This document shows, in pieces, positions 30,107 through 37,731 of a stretch of DNA of 64,000 nucleotides. This DNA is from Lactobacillus sp. ESL0700. GTDB taxonomy: Bacteria > Bacillota > Bacilli > Lactobacillales > Lactobacillaceae. Below the pieces are notes generated by a model. The model was not told where the DNA came from. It did not search any database and worked only from the letters and a program-made list of their open reading frames with translations. Every line of letters begins with the position of its first letter. Within the stretch, counting starts at the first letter, position 1. The position numbers and the translations under genes were made by a program. The DNA is taken from the NCBI RefSeq assembly GCF_029392095.1, contig NZ_CP113930.1, positions 496,001 through 560,000 on the forward strand, written 5' to 3'.

Positions 30107-30928
30107 ATGAATGTAATTAATAAAGAAATTAAGCTTATAGGTATTGATGTTGACAATACTCTAGTTAACGCAAAAAAAGAAATAACTCCGGAGGTAAAAG
30201 ACACAATATCAGCTGCACGATCACAAGGGATAAAAGTAGTAATTTGTACAGGTAGAGCTTTATCGGGTGTAACAAAGTATCTTAAAGAGTTAGAAATAAA
30301 TAACCGTAATGACGAATATATTGTCGGTTTTAATGGTGCGGTTGTTCAATGCACAAATGGCAAGCTTTTATCTGAAAAACACCTTTCATATCAAGATTAC
30401 CTAGTTCTTGAAGAAATAAGCCGAAAAGAGCAGCTGCATTTTCAAGCAGTAGATGCGGAACGTATTTATACTGCTAACCGTGACATTGGCCACTATTCTG
30501 TCTACAATTCTCGCATTGTAAACATGGAAATCTCTTATCGAACTAAAGAAGAAATGGCAAATATACCAATTTACAAGTGTATGTTTCTTGATAAGTCTAA
30601 ATTACTAGACAAATTTGAAAGTGATCCGCTGTTTGCAAAAGCCAATCTAGTTTCAGACATTACTAGAACAGAACCAATCTACCTTGAAGGTGTAGCAAAA
30701 AACACAGATAAAGGTACTGGGCTTGCAATTTTATGCAAACACTTAAATATTAGGCCAGAAAATGTTATGACTATTGGGGATGAAAGCAATGATATTTCAA
30801 TGATTAAATACGCTGGAATTGGTGTAGCAATGGGGAATGCCGTTACTGACGTTAAAAAGGTTTCTAACATGATAACCAATGATTGCGAACATAATGGGGT
30901 GGCCAAAGCTATTCAAGCAATTCTTTAA
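30107..30928 (+). CDS. Cof/YidA-type HAD-superfamily phosphatase
   Basis: A 273-residue HAD phosphatase of the Cof (type IIB cap) subfamily. Motif I is GIDVDNTLVN (nucleophile and acid Asp), motif II is ICTGRALSG, and motif IV is TIGDESNDISMI. Such enzymes dephosphorylate sugar phosphates. The start is placed at the ATG at 30107, because residues encoded upstream do not belong to the fold. It probably removes excess sugar phosphate produced by the PTS operon it ends. Confidence 0.85.
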   Translation: MNVINKEIKLIGIDVDNTLVNAKKEITPEVKDTISAARSQGIKVVICTGRALSGVTKYLKELEINNRNDEYIVGFNGAVVQCTNGKLLSEKHLSYQDYLVLEEISRKEQLHFQAVDAERIYTANRDIGHYSVYNSRIVNMEISYRTKEEMANIPIYKCMFLDKSKLLDKFESDPLFAKANLVSDITRTEPIYLEGVAKNTDKGTGLAILCKHLNIRPENVMTIGDESNDISMIKYAGIGVAMGNAVTDVKKVSNMITNDCEHNGVAKAIQAIL

Positions 30929-30938
30929 CAATTATTAG

Positions 30939-30967
30939 TTTAGCTTTCAATATTTATATGCTAGAAT
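30939..30967 (+). promoter_or_regulatory. Promoter of the putative antitoxin RNA
   Basis: Extended -10 TGCTAGAAT (TAGAAT at 30962-30967) with a weak -35 TTTAGC 17 bases upstream. It lies just after the HAD gene and directs transcription toward the toxin gene's 3' end. Confidence 0.45.
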
Positions 30968-30973
30968 AATCGT

Positions 30974-31100
30974 ATAAAGAAAAAGAGCCAAGCTTGAACT
31001 TGGCTCTTAAAAGATGTTTCCGCTTAAAAGGCGGTGGCACAGTTATATTAGACTAAAGAAGTCGTCACACACTGGCTAAAGTAATGGGCGGCTTTTTTAG
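30974..31100 (+). ncRNA. Putative antisense antitoxin RNA of a type I toxin-antitoxin pair
   Basis: The predicted RNA of about 125 nt runs from the 30962 promoter to an intrinsic terminator whose arms are 31053-31066 and 31087-31100 (14 pairs including wobbles, T run in the 3' arm). It overlaps the 3' untranslated region of the convergent toxin mRNA for about 115 nt and ends six bases short of the toxin stop codon. This geometry is that of TxpA/RatA and BsrG/SR4. There is no protein-coding frame with a ribosome site. Inferred from sequence only. Confidence 0.55.
30983..31008 (-). terminator. Terminator of the toxin mRNA (minus strand)
   Basis: Perfect 10-bp stem AAGAGCCAAG / CTTGGCTCTT. The T run (five bases) is on the minus strand, so it ends minus-strand transcripts, namely the toxin mRNA, while also lying inside the antisense RNA. 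Confidence 0.8.
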
Positions 31101-31105
31101 TACAC

Positions 31106-31198
31106 TTATTTTTTGTGATTGTTGTCGATATACGACAGCAACGCCAGAATAAACATACCGAATGTAAACATCAGCATTAATGCTTCGTAAACGCTCAC
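31106..31198 (-). CDS. Putative holin-like/TxpA-type type I toxin, 30 aa
   Basis: A 30-residue peptide beginning MSVYEALMLM, with a single hydrophobic membrane segment (MLMFTFGMFILALLSYI) and a C-terminal NNHKK tail. The (S/T)xYEAL...M(I/L)xFG pattern plus a charged end is that of the putative holin-like toxin family related to TxpA of Bacillus. It starts at GTG 31198 with AAAGG about 11 bases upstream. Its predicted mRNA runs from about 31294 to about 30977; 9 bases near the 5' end (31266-31274) are perfectly complementary to 9 bases near the 3' end (31030-31038), the long-range pairing that masks translation in type I toxins. It would depolarise the membrane if unpaired from its antisense RNA. 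Confidence 0.72.
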   Translation of the reverse strand: MSVYEALMLMFTFGMFILALLSYIDNNHKK

Positions 31199-31300
31199 TA
31201 GCTGCTATACCTTTCAATAATTTGCTCCATGTTTCCATAGGCAACCATCTCCTTGGAATTAAACAGCCACCGCCCTTTAGCTTTATTCATCTTTGAATTA

Positions 31301-31306
31301 ATTATA
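31301..31306 (-). promoter_or_regulatory. Extended -10 promoter of the toxin mRNA
   Basis: On the minus strand TGCTATAAT is a perfect extended -10 (TATAAT at 31306-31301). No good -35 is seen. It predicts a start near 31294, about 95 bases before the toxin GTG. Confidence 0.65.
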
Positions 31307-31448
31307 GCAAAATATTTCTATAATTTTGAACTTATTTTGACATATTTTTGAAAAATTAACGTAGTTTTTTATTTCAAATTAAAAAAGTGCTTACGAATAA
31401 AAATTATACTTAGTACAATATCTGAGTAAAGTCAGATGGAGGAAAAGC

Positions 31449-31814
31449 ATGTCAAATAAAGAATTAATCATAAAATTTTACAATGAAGTTTTTACTAATC
31501 ACGATTTAAGTAATTTAGACGATTATATGGCTGATAATTATCGTCAGCATAGTCCAGAAGTTGCCGATAAAAAGAGCGGTTTTATCGCATTTATCAAACA
31601 GTTTTGGCAGTTTAATCCTAAAATTGAGATGCTTGCAGTAACTAGTGACGAAAATATGGTACAGGTGTTTTTCAAATGTACGCTCGAAAATGGGCACATC
31701 AATAAAGTGTGTGATATTTATAGGATTGCAAACGGAAAACTGCAGGAGCACTGGGATGTGATTGAGCATAATGTTGAAGATAAAAAGACAGTCAGTGGTA
31801 ATTCAATTTTTTAG
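31449..31814 (+). CDS. SnoaL-like/NTF2-fold protein
   Basis: A 121-residue protein with the cone-shaped NTF2/SnoaL fold: LIIKFYNEVF at the N-terminus, DDYMADNYRQHSPEV in the middle and DIYRIANGKLQEHWDVIE at the end. Homologs act as small cyclases, isomerases or ligand binders, and most bacterial stand-alone copies have no known substrate. GGAGGA lies 8 bases before the ATG. Monocistronic, with its own terminator. Confidence 0.82.
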   Translation: MSNKELIIKFYNEVFTNHDLSNLDDYMADNYRQHSPEVADKKSGFIAFIKQFWQFNPKIEMLAVTSDENMVQVFFKCTLENGHINKVCDIYRIANGKLQEHWDVIEHNVEDKKTVSGNSIF

Positions 31815-31838
31815 TTGATCAAATATTTTTATATACAC

Positions 31839-31874
31839 AAAAAGAAACATAACTATTTAGTATGTTTCTTTTTT
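31839..31874 (+). terminator. Terminator between SnoaL-like and rpiR-like genes
   Basis: Stem AAAAGAAACATA / TATGTTTCTTTT with flanking A and T runs between convergent genes; usable on both strands. Confidence 0.8.
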
Positions 31875-31919
31875 ATTTACAGTTTAAAGTTAAATTCAAA
31901 AAAACTAGTAGCAATTTTG

Positions 31920-32720
31920 TTATTTATCTCCGATAGCCTTTCTAGTATTTTGCATGGCTTCTTTAAAACTTTGTTCTTCTTGTAAGTATGAGGTCAAAAT
32001 ATCAATCAAATACATGTTTGAAAATTGGGAATTTATAAATTTTTTGTTATTGGCAAACCTAGGATTATATACATGAAAAGTAAGGTCACTTAATTGAGCT
32101 ACTGGATTATCTAAATAACTTGTAATAGAAACAATTTTTGCTTCTTTCTTCTTTGCAAAATTTAGTGTTTTAACAACGCAATCAGTTATACCACTATTGG
32201 ATACTGCAAAAAACAAATCATGCTTAGTAGCAATGCTTGCTCGCATTTGCATCCAGTACGGATCATCAATACTTAAAGCATCAATGCCCATTCTCATTAA
32301 TCTTAAGCCAAAGGTTCGAGCAGAGGTACCTGAACTACTAGCACCAATTACAATAATTTGCTTTTGCTTTTTTAATAGATTTACGAATTCTTTAATCAAA
32401 TTTTGGTCTACCATTTGCTGAGTATTTTTTATAACTGTTTGATAAAAATCAAATACTTCATTTAAAATGTCATTTTCTTGTTCAGGAGCAGTACTAATTA
32501 AATGTTGTCCAATATTAATCTTCATGTCTGAATAACTTTGGCAACCAATTTTTTTAACAAATCTGGTTATTGAAGCACAAGATGTAGAGGTCTTTTTTGC
32601 CAAGTCTTTAATCTTCATATTATTTATTTGAGGACTATTTTGTAAAATATAATCTGCGATTATCTTTTCGTTTTTAGAAAAAATTAAATAATTTTTTTGG
32701 ATAGCAACTAGTGGATTCAA
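31920..32720 (-). CDS. RpiR-family (HTH + SIS) transcriptional regulator
   Basis: A 266-residue regulator. The N-terminal HTH_6 domain (KIKDLAKKTSTSCASITRFV near residues 38-57) is followed by a C-terminal SIS sugar-phosphate-binding domain (IVIGASSSGTSARTFG and FFAVSNSGITDCVVK). The TTG at 32720 is chosen because GAGGAGG lies 8 bases upstream and RpiR proteins normally begin NPLVxIQKNY; an ATG at 32783 would add 21 atypical residues. It is divergent from the phosphatase/mannose-type PTS operon, which it probably controls in response to a sugar phosphate. Confidence 0.88.
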   Translation of the reverse strand: MNPLVAIQKNYLIFSKNEKIIADYILQNSPQINNMKIKDLAKKTSTSCASITRFVKKIGCQSYSDMKINIGQHLISTAPEQENDILNEVFDFYQTVIKNTQQMVDQNLIKEFVNLLKKQKQIIVIGASSSGTSARTFGLRLMRMGIDALSIDDPYWMQMRASIATKHDLFFAVSNSGITDCVVKTLNFAKKKEAKIVSITSYLDNPVAQLSDLTFHVYNPRFANNKKFINSQFSNMYLIDILTSYLQEEQSFKEAMQNTRKAIGDK

Positions 32721-32805
32721 AATATTTTCCTCCTCGTAATAGCTAGATATATATGCAATAAAACTCTCTTTTATACAAATCATTATACTCTTTTTAACTA
32801 TTTTT

Positions 32806-32858
32806 GAAAATTATTTTACAAAATATCATATTGCGAAAATTATTTTCTTGTAGTATTA
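32806..32858 (+). promoter_or_regulatory. Promoter and candidate RpiR operator repeats
   Basis: GAAAATTATTTT occurs twice (32806-32817 and 32835-32846; the second extends to the palindrome GAAAATTATTTTC). The second copy overlaps the promoter TTGCGA (32831) - 16 bp - TATTAT (32853). The spacing of 29 bp between repeats and their position between divergent genes suggest binding sites for the adjacent RpiR protein. Confidence 0.5.
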
Positions 32859-32885
32859 TCTAATCTGAAAGGGGTTACAAGATAA

Positions 32886-33977
32886 ATGAAAGAACAACCG
32901 TATGTTTTATCTAATATTTATATGAAGCGGGATTCTGATAAGTTAATGATTAAGTTGCTAAATTCGACCCAAAAGCAATATCAATTATTAGCGGGCTCAC
33001 AACCTTCTGCAGAAAATATTACTACAATTTTAGCCACTAGCAATAATGGCGATTTTGAGGTAATTGTACCACGTAAGGAATTACCTAAATATTTTATAAT
33101 CAAAGCTAGTGATAATAGTTTCTCAACTAATATTTTTGCTGAAAGAGTCATCCCACTTGCTAACGCAATTAACGTTCGTGACATGGGTGGCTATGAAGCA
33201 AATGACGGGCGATTTCTAAAATGGGGCGTACTATTTCGTGGTGATCAACTATCAAAACTTGATGAAGATGACCAAAAGCTTTTAACTAATTATAATTTGC
33301 GTACCCTTGTTGATTATCGCTCACCACATGAACGTCAGTATCATCCTAATAAGTTTATTCCGACTGTTTTACAGGTATTAAATTGTGATCCACAGTCTAG
33401 TTTTTCTGAGGCTGCTGCTAATGTAGTTGATCTTAAGGGGGAAAACGAAAAATTAGTTGAGTCCATTGAAAATGGCGAGGTTCCAGAAAAATATCTTAAT
33501 GACCGTGGCGAGAATGTAATTGCTAGTTACGAAGATTTAGTAACATCACCGATTGCTCAAAAAGCATACGGACGGTTACTCAAAGCAATTGTTCGTGAGG
33601 AAAATTTACCATTGTTCCATCATTGTCGGGGAGGCAAGGATAGAACAGGATTTGGCTCTATGTTAGTTTTGCTAATGCTAAATATTAAAGATGAAGATAT
33701 TATTCATGACTATTTGTTGACTAAAATCATTCGTAAAGAGCGGAATCAATTAAAGTATGACTTATATCATCAATTAGTTCAGAAGAAAGAATATCTTGAC
33801 TATTTAATGGCTATGATTGATACAAGAGAAGATTACATTAAAGCCGCTATGAATAAAATCAGAAAAGATTTTGGCAGTTCTGATAACTATTTCCAACAAC
33901 ATTTTGGATTAACAATGGCAGAAATTAACCAAGCCAGAGATTTTTATTTGGAAGAGGGGATACAGCATGGAGAATAA
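32886..33977 (+). CDS. Tyrosine-phosphatase-like protein (Y_phosphatase3 family) in a PTS operon
   Basis: A 363-residue protein. The central region NVRDMGGYEANDGRFLKWG, then LFRGDQL and VDYRSPHER, leads to the P-loop HCRGGKDRTG (nucleophile Cys247, Arg253), which defines the bacterial tyrosine/phosphoinositide/sugar-phosphate phosphatases of this family. About 90 N-terminal residues form an extra beta-rich domain. It is the first gene of an operon with mannose-family EIIA, EIIB, EIIC and EIID and overlaps EIIA by 11 bases. The target may be a phosphosugar from the PTS or a phosphoprotein; sequence alone does not decide. Confidence 0.83.
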   Translation: MKEQPYVLSNIYMKRDSDKLMIKLLNSTQKQYQLLAGSQPSAENITTILATSNNGDFEVIVPRKELPKYFIIKASDNSFSTNIFAERVIPLANAINVRDMGGYEANDGRFLKWGVLFRGDQLSKLDEDDQKLLTNYNLRTLVDYRSPHERQYHPNKFIPTVLQVLNCDPQSSFSEAAANVVDLKGENEKLVESIENGEVPEKYLNDRGENVIASYEDLVTSPIAQKAYGRLLKAIVREENLPLFHHCRGGKDRTGFGSMLVLLMLNIKDEDIIHDYLLTKIIRKERNQLKYDLYHQLVQKKEYLDYLMAMIDTREDYIKAAMNKIRKDFGSSDNYFQQHFGLTMAEINQARDFYLEEGIQHGE

Positions 33978-34416
33978 GACACCTGGTGTTGCAGTTATTT
34001 TAGCAAGTCATGGATATTTAGCAAAAGAAGCACTTCGAAGTGCAGAAATGATCGTTGGAAAGCAAGATAATTGTGCATATTTGGCAGTTACAGAGAATCT
34101 AAATTTAGAACAAGCTAAAGCTCAAATGCAACAAATGTTTACAGATTTAGATACGAGTAAGGGGACTATTATTCTGGTTGATATTTTAGGTGGTACTCCA
34201 TCTAATGTTAGTGGCACTTTTTGCTTGGAAAAAGACAACGTTCTAGTATTAAGTGGCTTAAATTTACCAATGTTGCTAGATTTATTTACTAATCGTGATA
34301 GGTCACTTGATGAATTAGCAGAGTCGCTTACTAATTCATATAATATGGGTTTTCAAAATATATCAGAAAGATTTAAAGAAGAGGAGCAAGAAGACGATGG
34401 CAGTGGAATTTTGTAG
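33967..34416 (+). CDS. PTS mannose/fructose/sorbose-family EIIA
   Basis: A 149-residue EIIA of the Man family. VAVILASHGYLAKEAL contains the phosphohistidine (His15), and TIILVDILGGTPSNV is the family's second signature. It overlaps the phosphatase gene upstream (11 bases) and the EIIB gene downstream (20 bases), so translation is coupled. Confidence 0.92.
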   Translation: MENKTPGVAVILASHGYLAKEALRSAEMIVGKQDNCAYLAVTENLNLEQAKAQMQQMFTDLDTSKGTIILVDILGGTPSNVSGTFCLEKDNVLVLSGLNLPMLLDLFTNRDRSLDELAESLTNSYNMGFQNISERFKEEEQEDDGSGIL

Positions 34417-34873
34417 AATAGACGATAGATTAATTCATGGACAAGTTGTAACAACTTGGTTAAATGTTAAGCAAATTGAACAAGTTATTATTGTGGATGA
34501 TAAAGTTGCAGCGGATAAAATTCAATCAAATGTTTTGAAGATGAGTGTCCCACGCAATGTTAAATTACATATCTTCACAACTGAAAAGTTTTTGAAAATT
34601 GTACCTAATAATCCAGTAACCAGAAGAACTATGCTCTTATTTGCTTCACCATTTACAGTTGAGGATATTGTTGCTAGTGGTTATATGATACCAAAATTAA
34701 ACATTGGTGGAATTCGAGGAAATGACGAACGTAAACAATACACTAAAGCGGTATTTTTAACTGATGATGAGCGTGCTGCTTTAGAAAAATTGCTTGAACA
34801 GGGTGTAGATATTGAAATTCAAATGGTTCCAACAGATGGAGCTGAAAAACTAAGTGAGGTCTTGAAGAAATGA
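34397..34873 (+). CDS. PTS mannose/fructose/sorbose-family EIIB
   Basis: A 158-residue EIIB with the family N-terminus FCRIDDRLIHGQVVTTW, in which His14 is the phosphorylated residue. KLNIGGIRG and ERAALEKLLEQGVDIEIQMV complete the fold. It overlaps EIIA by 20 bases and EIIC by 4. Confidence 0.93.
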   Translation: MAVEFCRIDDRLIHGQVVTTWLNVKQIEQVIIVDDKVAADKIQSNVLKMSVPRNVKLHIFTTEKFLKIVPNNPVTRRTMLLFASPFTVEDIVASGYMIPKLNIGGIRGNDERKQYTKAVFLTDDERAALEKLLEQGVDIEIQMVPTDGAEKLSEVLKK

Positions 34874-35691
34874 AAGTCTTAATTCTAACTATTTTAGCCT
34901 TCTTATTAGGAATTGATAATGTTAGTACCAAGATGTTTAGACGACCACTACTGATGGCACCGCTAGTTGGCCTTATTTTAGGAAATTTACAGGCTAGTTT
35001 AGCAATTGGTGCTACTCTTGAAATAATGTGGATGGGTATCGGTGACGTTGGTGCTTACATGGCTCCTGATTTAATTACTGGTACGATGATTAGTACATCC
35101 CTAGCTATTATGGGTAATACCAATGGATCAATTTCAACGATGATTGCTACAGCTATTACTTTAGCAGTTCCAACTTCAATTTTAGCCCAACAATTATTGG
35201 TTTTAATTGAAACAGTAAACTGTTCTCTTAATGGCTGGGCTAAAAGATTAGCTGATAATGCAGATGTTAAGGGCACATATTGGCTAACATGGCCTTCTGC
35301 AATCTTATACGGGTTAGCTTGTGGTTTCCCAACATTTTTAGCTTTACAATTTGGTGCTGGTGCGATTCAACAAGCTATCAATGATCTACCGAAATTTATT
35401 GTTAATGGCTTGAGCACAGCTGGTTCGATTATCCCTGCAGTCGGGATCGCATTATTGATGATGACAATGCTTAAAAAGAGCGAATTGTGGATGTTCGTTA
35501 TTTTAGGATTTGTATTTTCTTCATACATGAAATTGGATATTTTACCAATTACATTAATCGCATTAGTATTTGCATTTTTATACGAACGAGCAACTCGTGA
35601 ACCTGAAGTTAAGGCAGTAGCTGGTAATACAGGTGAAATTAATAATTCTGAAAGTCAAGTTGATGAAGATGCGGAGGATTATGACTTATGA
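34870..35691 (+). CDS. PTS mannose-family EIIC
   Basis: A 273-residue hydrophobic permease subunit of the Man family (ManY/AgaC type). FRRPLLMAPLVGLILGNLQ and GATLEIMWMGIGDVGAY are the family signatures. The last 25 residues are acidic and soluble. It overlaps EIIB and EIID by 4 bases each and pairs with EIID to form the membrane channel. Confidence 0.92.
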   Translation: MKVLILTILAFLLGIDNVSTKMFRRPLLMAPLVGLILGNLQASLAIGATLEIMWMGIGDVGAYMAPDLITGTMISTSLAIMGNTNGSISTMIATAITLAVPTSILAQQLLVLIETVNCSLNGWAKRLADNADVKGTYWLTWPSAILYGLACGFPTFLALQFGAGAIQQAINDLPKFIVNGLSTAGSIIPAVGIALLMMTMLKKSELWMFVILGFVFSSYMKLDILPITLIALVFAFLYERATREPEVKAVAGNTGEINNSESQVDEDAEDYDL

Positions 35692-36536
35692 TAGAAGAGA
35701 AAATGATCGCGCCAGAACATAAATTAAATAATCGCGATATTTGGCGCATGTTTATGCGTCTGAATACAATGCGAATTACATTAAACTATGAAACTTTACA
35801 AGGCGTTGGCTTCATGCGTGCAATTGCACCTGCATTAGCAAAAATTTATCCTGATAAAAAAGACTTATCAGAAGCTATGAAACGTCAACTAGTATTCTAT
35901 AATTCGCATGTTAACTTTGATGCTGTTATTTTAGGTTTGACTGCCGCAATGGAAGAAACTACTTCACCAGATGAAAAAGATGGTATTAATCCCTTGAAGA
36001 CAGGATTAATGGGACCTTTAGCTGGTTTAGGTGATAGTTTAATTAAATTTACTTGGTTACCAATTGTAGGTAGTATTGGGGCTTCGTTAGCTTTTGGTGG
36101 TAGTATTTTTGGCCCAATTTTGATGTTTATTTTATATAACATCATTAACATGGGAATGAGATATTATGCAGTTTCATTTGGTTATAAAAAAGGAATTGAT
36201 TTCTTAAATAATAATCAACAAAGCGACGTAATTCAACGTATTTCGACAATGGCAAATGTTGTTGGATTAATGGTTGTTGGTGCATTGATTTCAACTGTTA
36301 TCAAAGTAAAGACACCATTAAAAATTGCGGTTCATTCCAATGTTTCTAGCAAAGTAGGTAATAATGTAATTGGTGTTCAGACTATGCTGGATAAAATAAT
36401 GCCAGGATTATTGAGCTTATTGGTAACCGTTGCTGTTTATTATATTTTGAAAAAGATGAACGGTAAACACGCAGCGTTAACAATTGTCATTATGATGGTA
36501 CTTGTTGTTGGCCTGACTTATCTACATATTTTATAA
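35688..36536 (+). CDS. PTS mannose-family EIID
   Basis: A 282-residue EIID of the Man family. NYETLQGVGFMRAIAPAL, FYNSHVNFDAVILGLTAAME and GPLAGLGDSLIKFTWLPI are all typical. It is the last gene of the phosphatase-EIIA-EIIB-EIIC-EIID operon. The substrate could be any of the usual Man-family sugars (mannose, glucosamine, sorbose, N-acetylgalactosamine); no catabolic enzyme in the operon points to one. Confidence 0.92.
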   Translation: MIEEKMIAPEHKLNNRDIWRMFMRLNTMRITLNYETLQGVGFMRAIAPALAKIYPDKKDLSEAMKRQLVFYNSHVNFDAVILGLTAAMEETTSPDEKDGINPLKTGLMGPLAGLGDSLIKFTWLPIVGSIGASLAFGGSIFGPILMFILYNIINMGMRYYAVSFGYKKGIDFLNNNQQSDVIQRISTMANVVGLMVVGALISTVIKVKTPLKIAVHSNVSSKVGNNVIGVQTMLDKIMPGLLSLLVTVAVYYILKKMNGKHAALTIVIMMVLVVGLTYLHIL

Positions 36537-36552
36537 TTAATAATATACATAG

Positions 36553-36582
36553 AAGCTACAGCTGGTAAAGTTGTAGTTTTTT
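36553..36582 (+). terminator. Terminator of the mannose-type PTS operon
   Basis: Ten-pair stem AAGCTACAGC / GTTGTAGTTT with wobble pairs, followed by T residues, 16 bases after the EIID stop. Confidence 0.75.
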
Positions 36583-36700
36583 ATTAGCCCTTGTCAGTAA
36601 TGGCATTAAATATTTAAATTGGCTGTTCAAATAACTTAAAAAGTGAGAGTTATAGATAGTAATAAGTAAATAATTAAAGTTTATTACCTACAAAAAAGCG

Positions 36701-36748
36701 TTGACAATAAGTTTAACTGTGTTAATATACTGTTTGTAAGCGATTTAT
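36701..36748 (+). promoter_or_regulatory. Promoter and cre-like site of the bgl operon
   Basis: TTGACA (36701-36706), 16 bp, then TAATAT (36723-36728). Directly downstream TTGTAAGCGATTTAT (36734-36748) matches the catabolite-responsive element consensus with one mismatch, a position where CcpA would block initiation or elongation. The upstream bases from 36583 to 36700 show no other feature. Confidence 0.7.
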
Positions 36749-36760
36749 ATTTAAAATATT

Positions 36761-36829
36761 GGATTAGTTACGGATAAAGCCGGCAAGACCTAATAATACC
36801 CTGTTTTAGGGTTTATTAGGTCTTTTTTT
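36761..36829 (+). promoter_or_regulatory. Ribonucleic antiterminator (RAT) overlapping a terminator
   Basis: The leader holds a bgl/sac-type RAT beginning GGATTAGTTACGGATAAAGC (36761-36792). Its 3' end is shared with the stem of a strong terminator (arms GACCTAATAA / TTATTAGGTC, nested ACCCT/AGGGT, T run to 36829). The BglG-type protein encoded next would bind the RAT and prevent termination when the beta-glucoside is present. Confidence 0.93.
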
Positions 36830-36876
36830 CGTTCTAATCAGCTTACATATTTACAACGTTGCAATGGGAGATAGTA

Positions 36877-37731
36877 ATGAAACTCGTTCGAAGAATAAAT
36901 AATAACGTAATTCAGGTAAATGACCAGGGCATTTCAAAAATTGTAATTGGTTCTGGTATTGGTTTTAAAGCATATCCCGGACAAACAGTTGATCCAAAAA
37001 GGATTGAACAAGTTTTTTTACCCAAGCCTAACGAAGATGTTGAACAATTTATTTCGATGATTAGTTCGCTTTCATTAGATGTTCTTTCAGTATCTAGAGC
37101 AATTTTTAAAATGGCGATTGATGGCTATAATCTCAAGCTATCGCAAAACTTTATTATTTCTTTGGCAGATCATCTGCAGTACGCAGAAGAAAGACTAACT
37201 GAAGGAATAATAATTAAGCAGCCTCTTGAAATAGAGGTTAAGCAATATTTTCCAATAGAGTGTAAAGTGGCAACTAATGCACTTGTGTTAATTAATAAAA
37301 AAATGTCTACCCCTTTTCCAGAAGAAGAGATGGTGTCGATTGCTTTGCATTTAATTAATTCAGAAAGAGCTAGTGATACCGAAGTGACGGCAATAGAATT
37401 GACAGAACTTATCTCAATGACTAAGAAAACTATTGAAAACACTTTTAAGACAAAAATTGACGAGTCAACTATTTCATTCGCACGCTTTGTTTCGCATTTA
37501 AGATATTATCTTGCACGTCAACTAGAAAATAAAAAAAGTTCTGGAACTTTAATTGACCCAAATTTAATCAAGATTATAAAAGAAAAATATGGCAAGGCGT
37601 ATGGTTGTGCTGAAAAAATCAATGAATTAATGATGAAAAATTATAAGTTTGAGGCTAATGAAAATGAAACAGTATTTCTCACTGTCCACATTAATAGATT
37701 AGTCCGTAAGAAAGAGGATGAAATATCATGA
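36877..37731 (+). CDS. BglG/LicT-family transcriptional antiterminator
   Basis: A 284-residue protein. The N-terminal CAT RNA-binding domain (about 1-55, beginning MKLVRRINNNVIQVNDQ) is followed by two PRD domains (about 65-170 and 175-284) containing the histidines phosphorylated by the PTS. The ATG at 36877 after GGGAG is preferred over a TTG at 36859. It lies directly behind a RAT/terminator and overlaps the permease gene by 4 bases, which is autoregulated antitermination of a beta-glucoside operon. Confidence 0.93.
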   Translation: MKLVRRINNNVIQVNDQGISKIVIGSGIGFKAYPGQTVDPKRIEQVFLPKPNEDVEQFISMISSLSLDVLSVSRAIFKMAIDGYNLKLSQNFIISLADHLQYAEERLTEGIIIKQPLEIEVKQYFPIECKVATNALVLINKKMSTPFPEEEMVSIALHLINSERASDTEVTAIELTELISMTKKTIENTFKTKIDESTISFARFVSHLRYYLARQLENKKSSGTLIDPNLIKIIKEKYGKAYGCAEKINELMMKNYKFEANENETVFLTVHINRLVRKKEDEIS

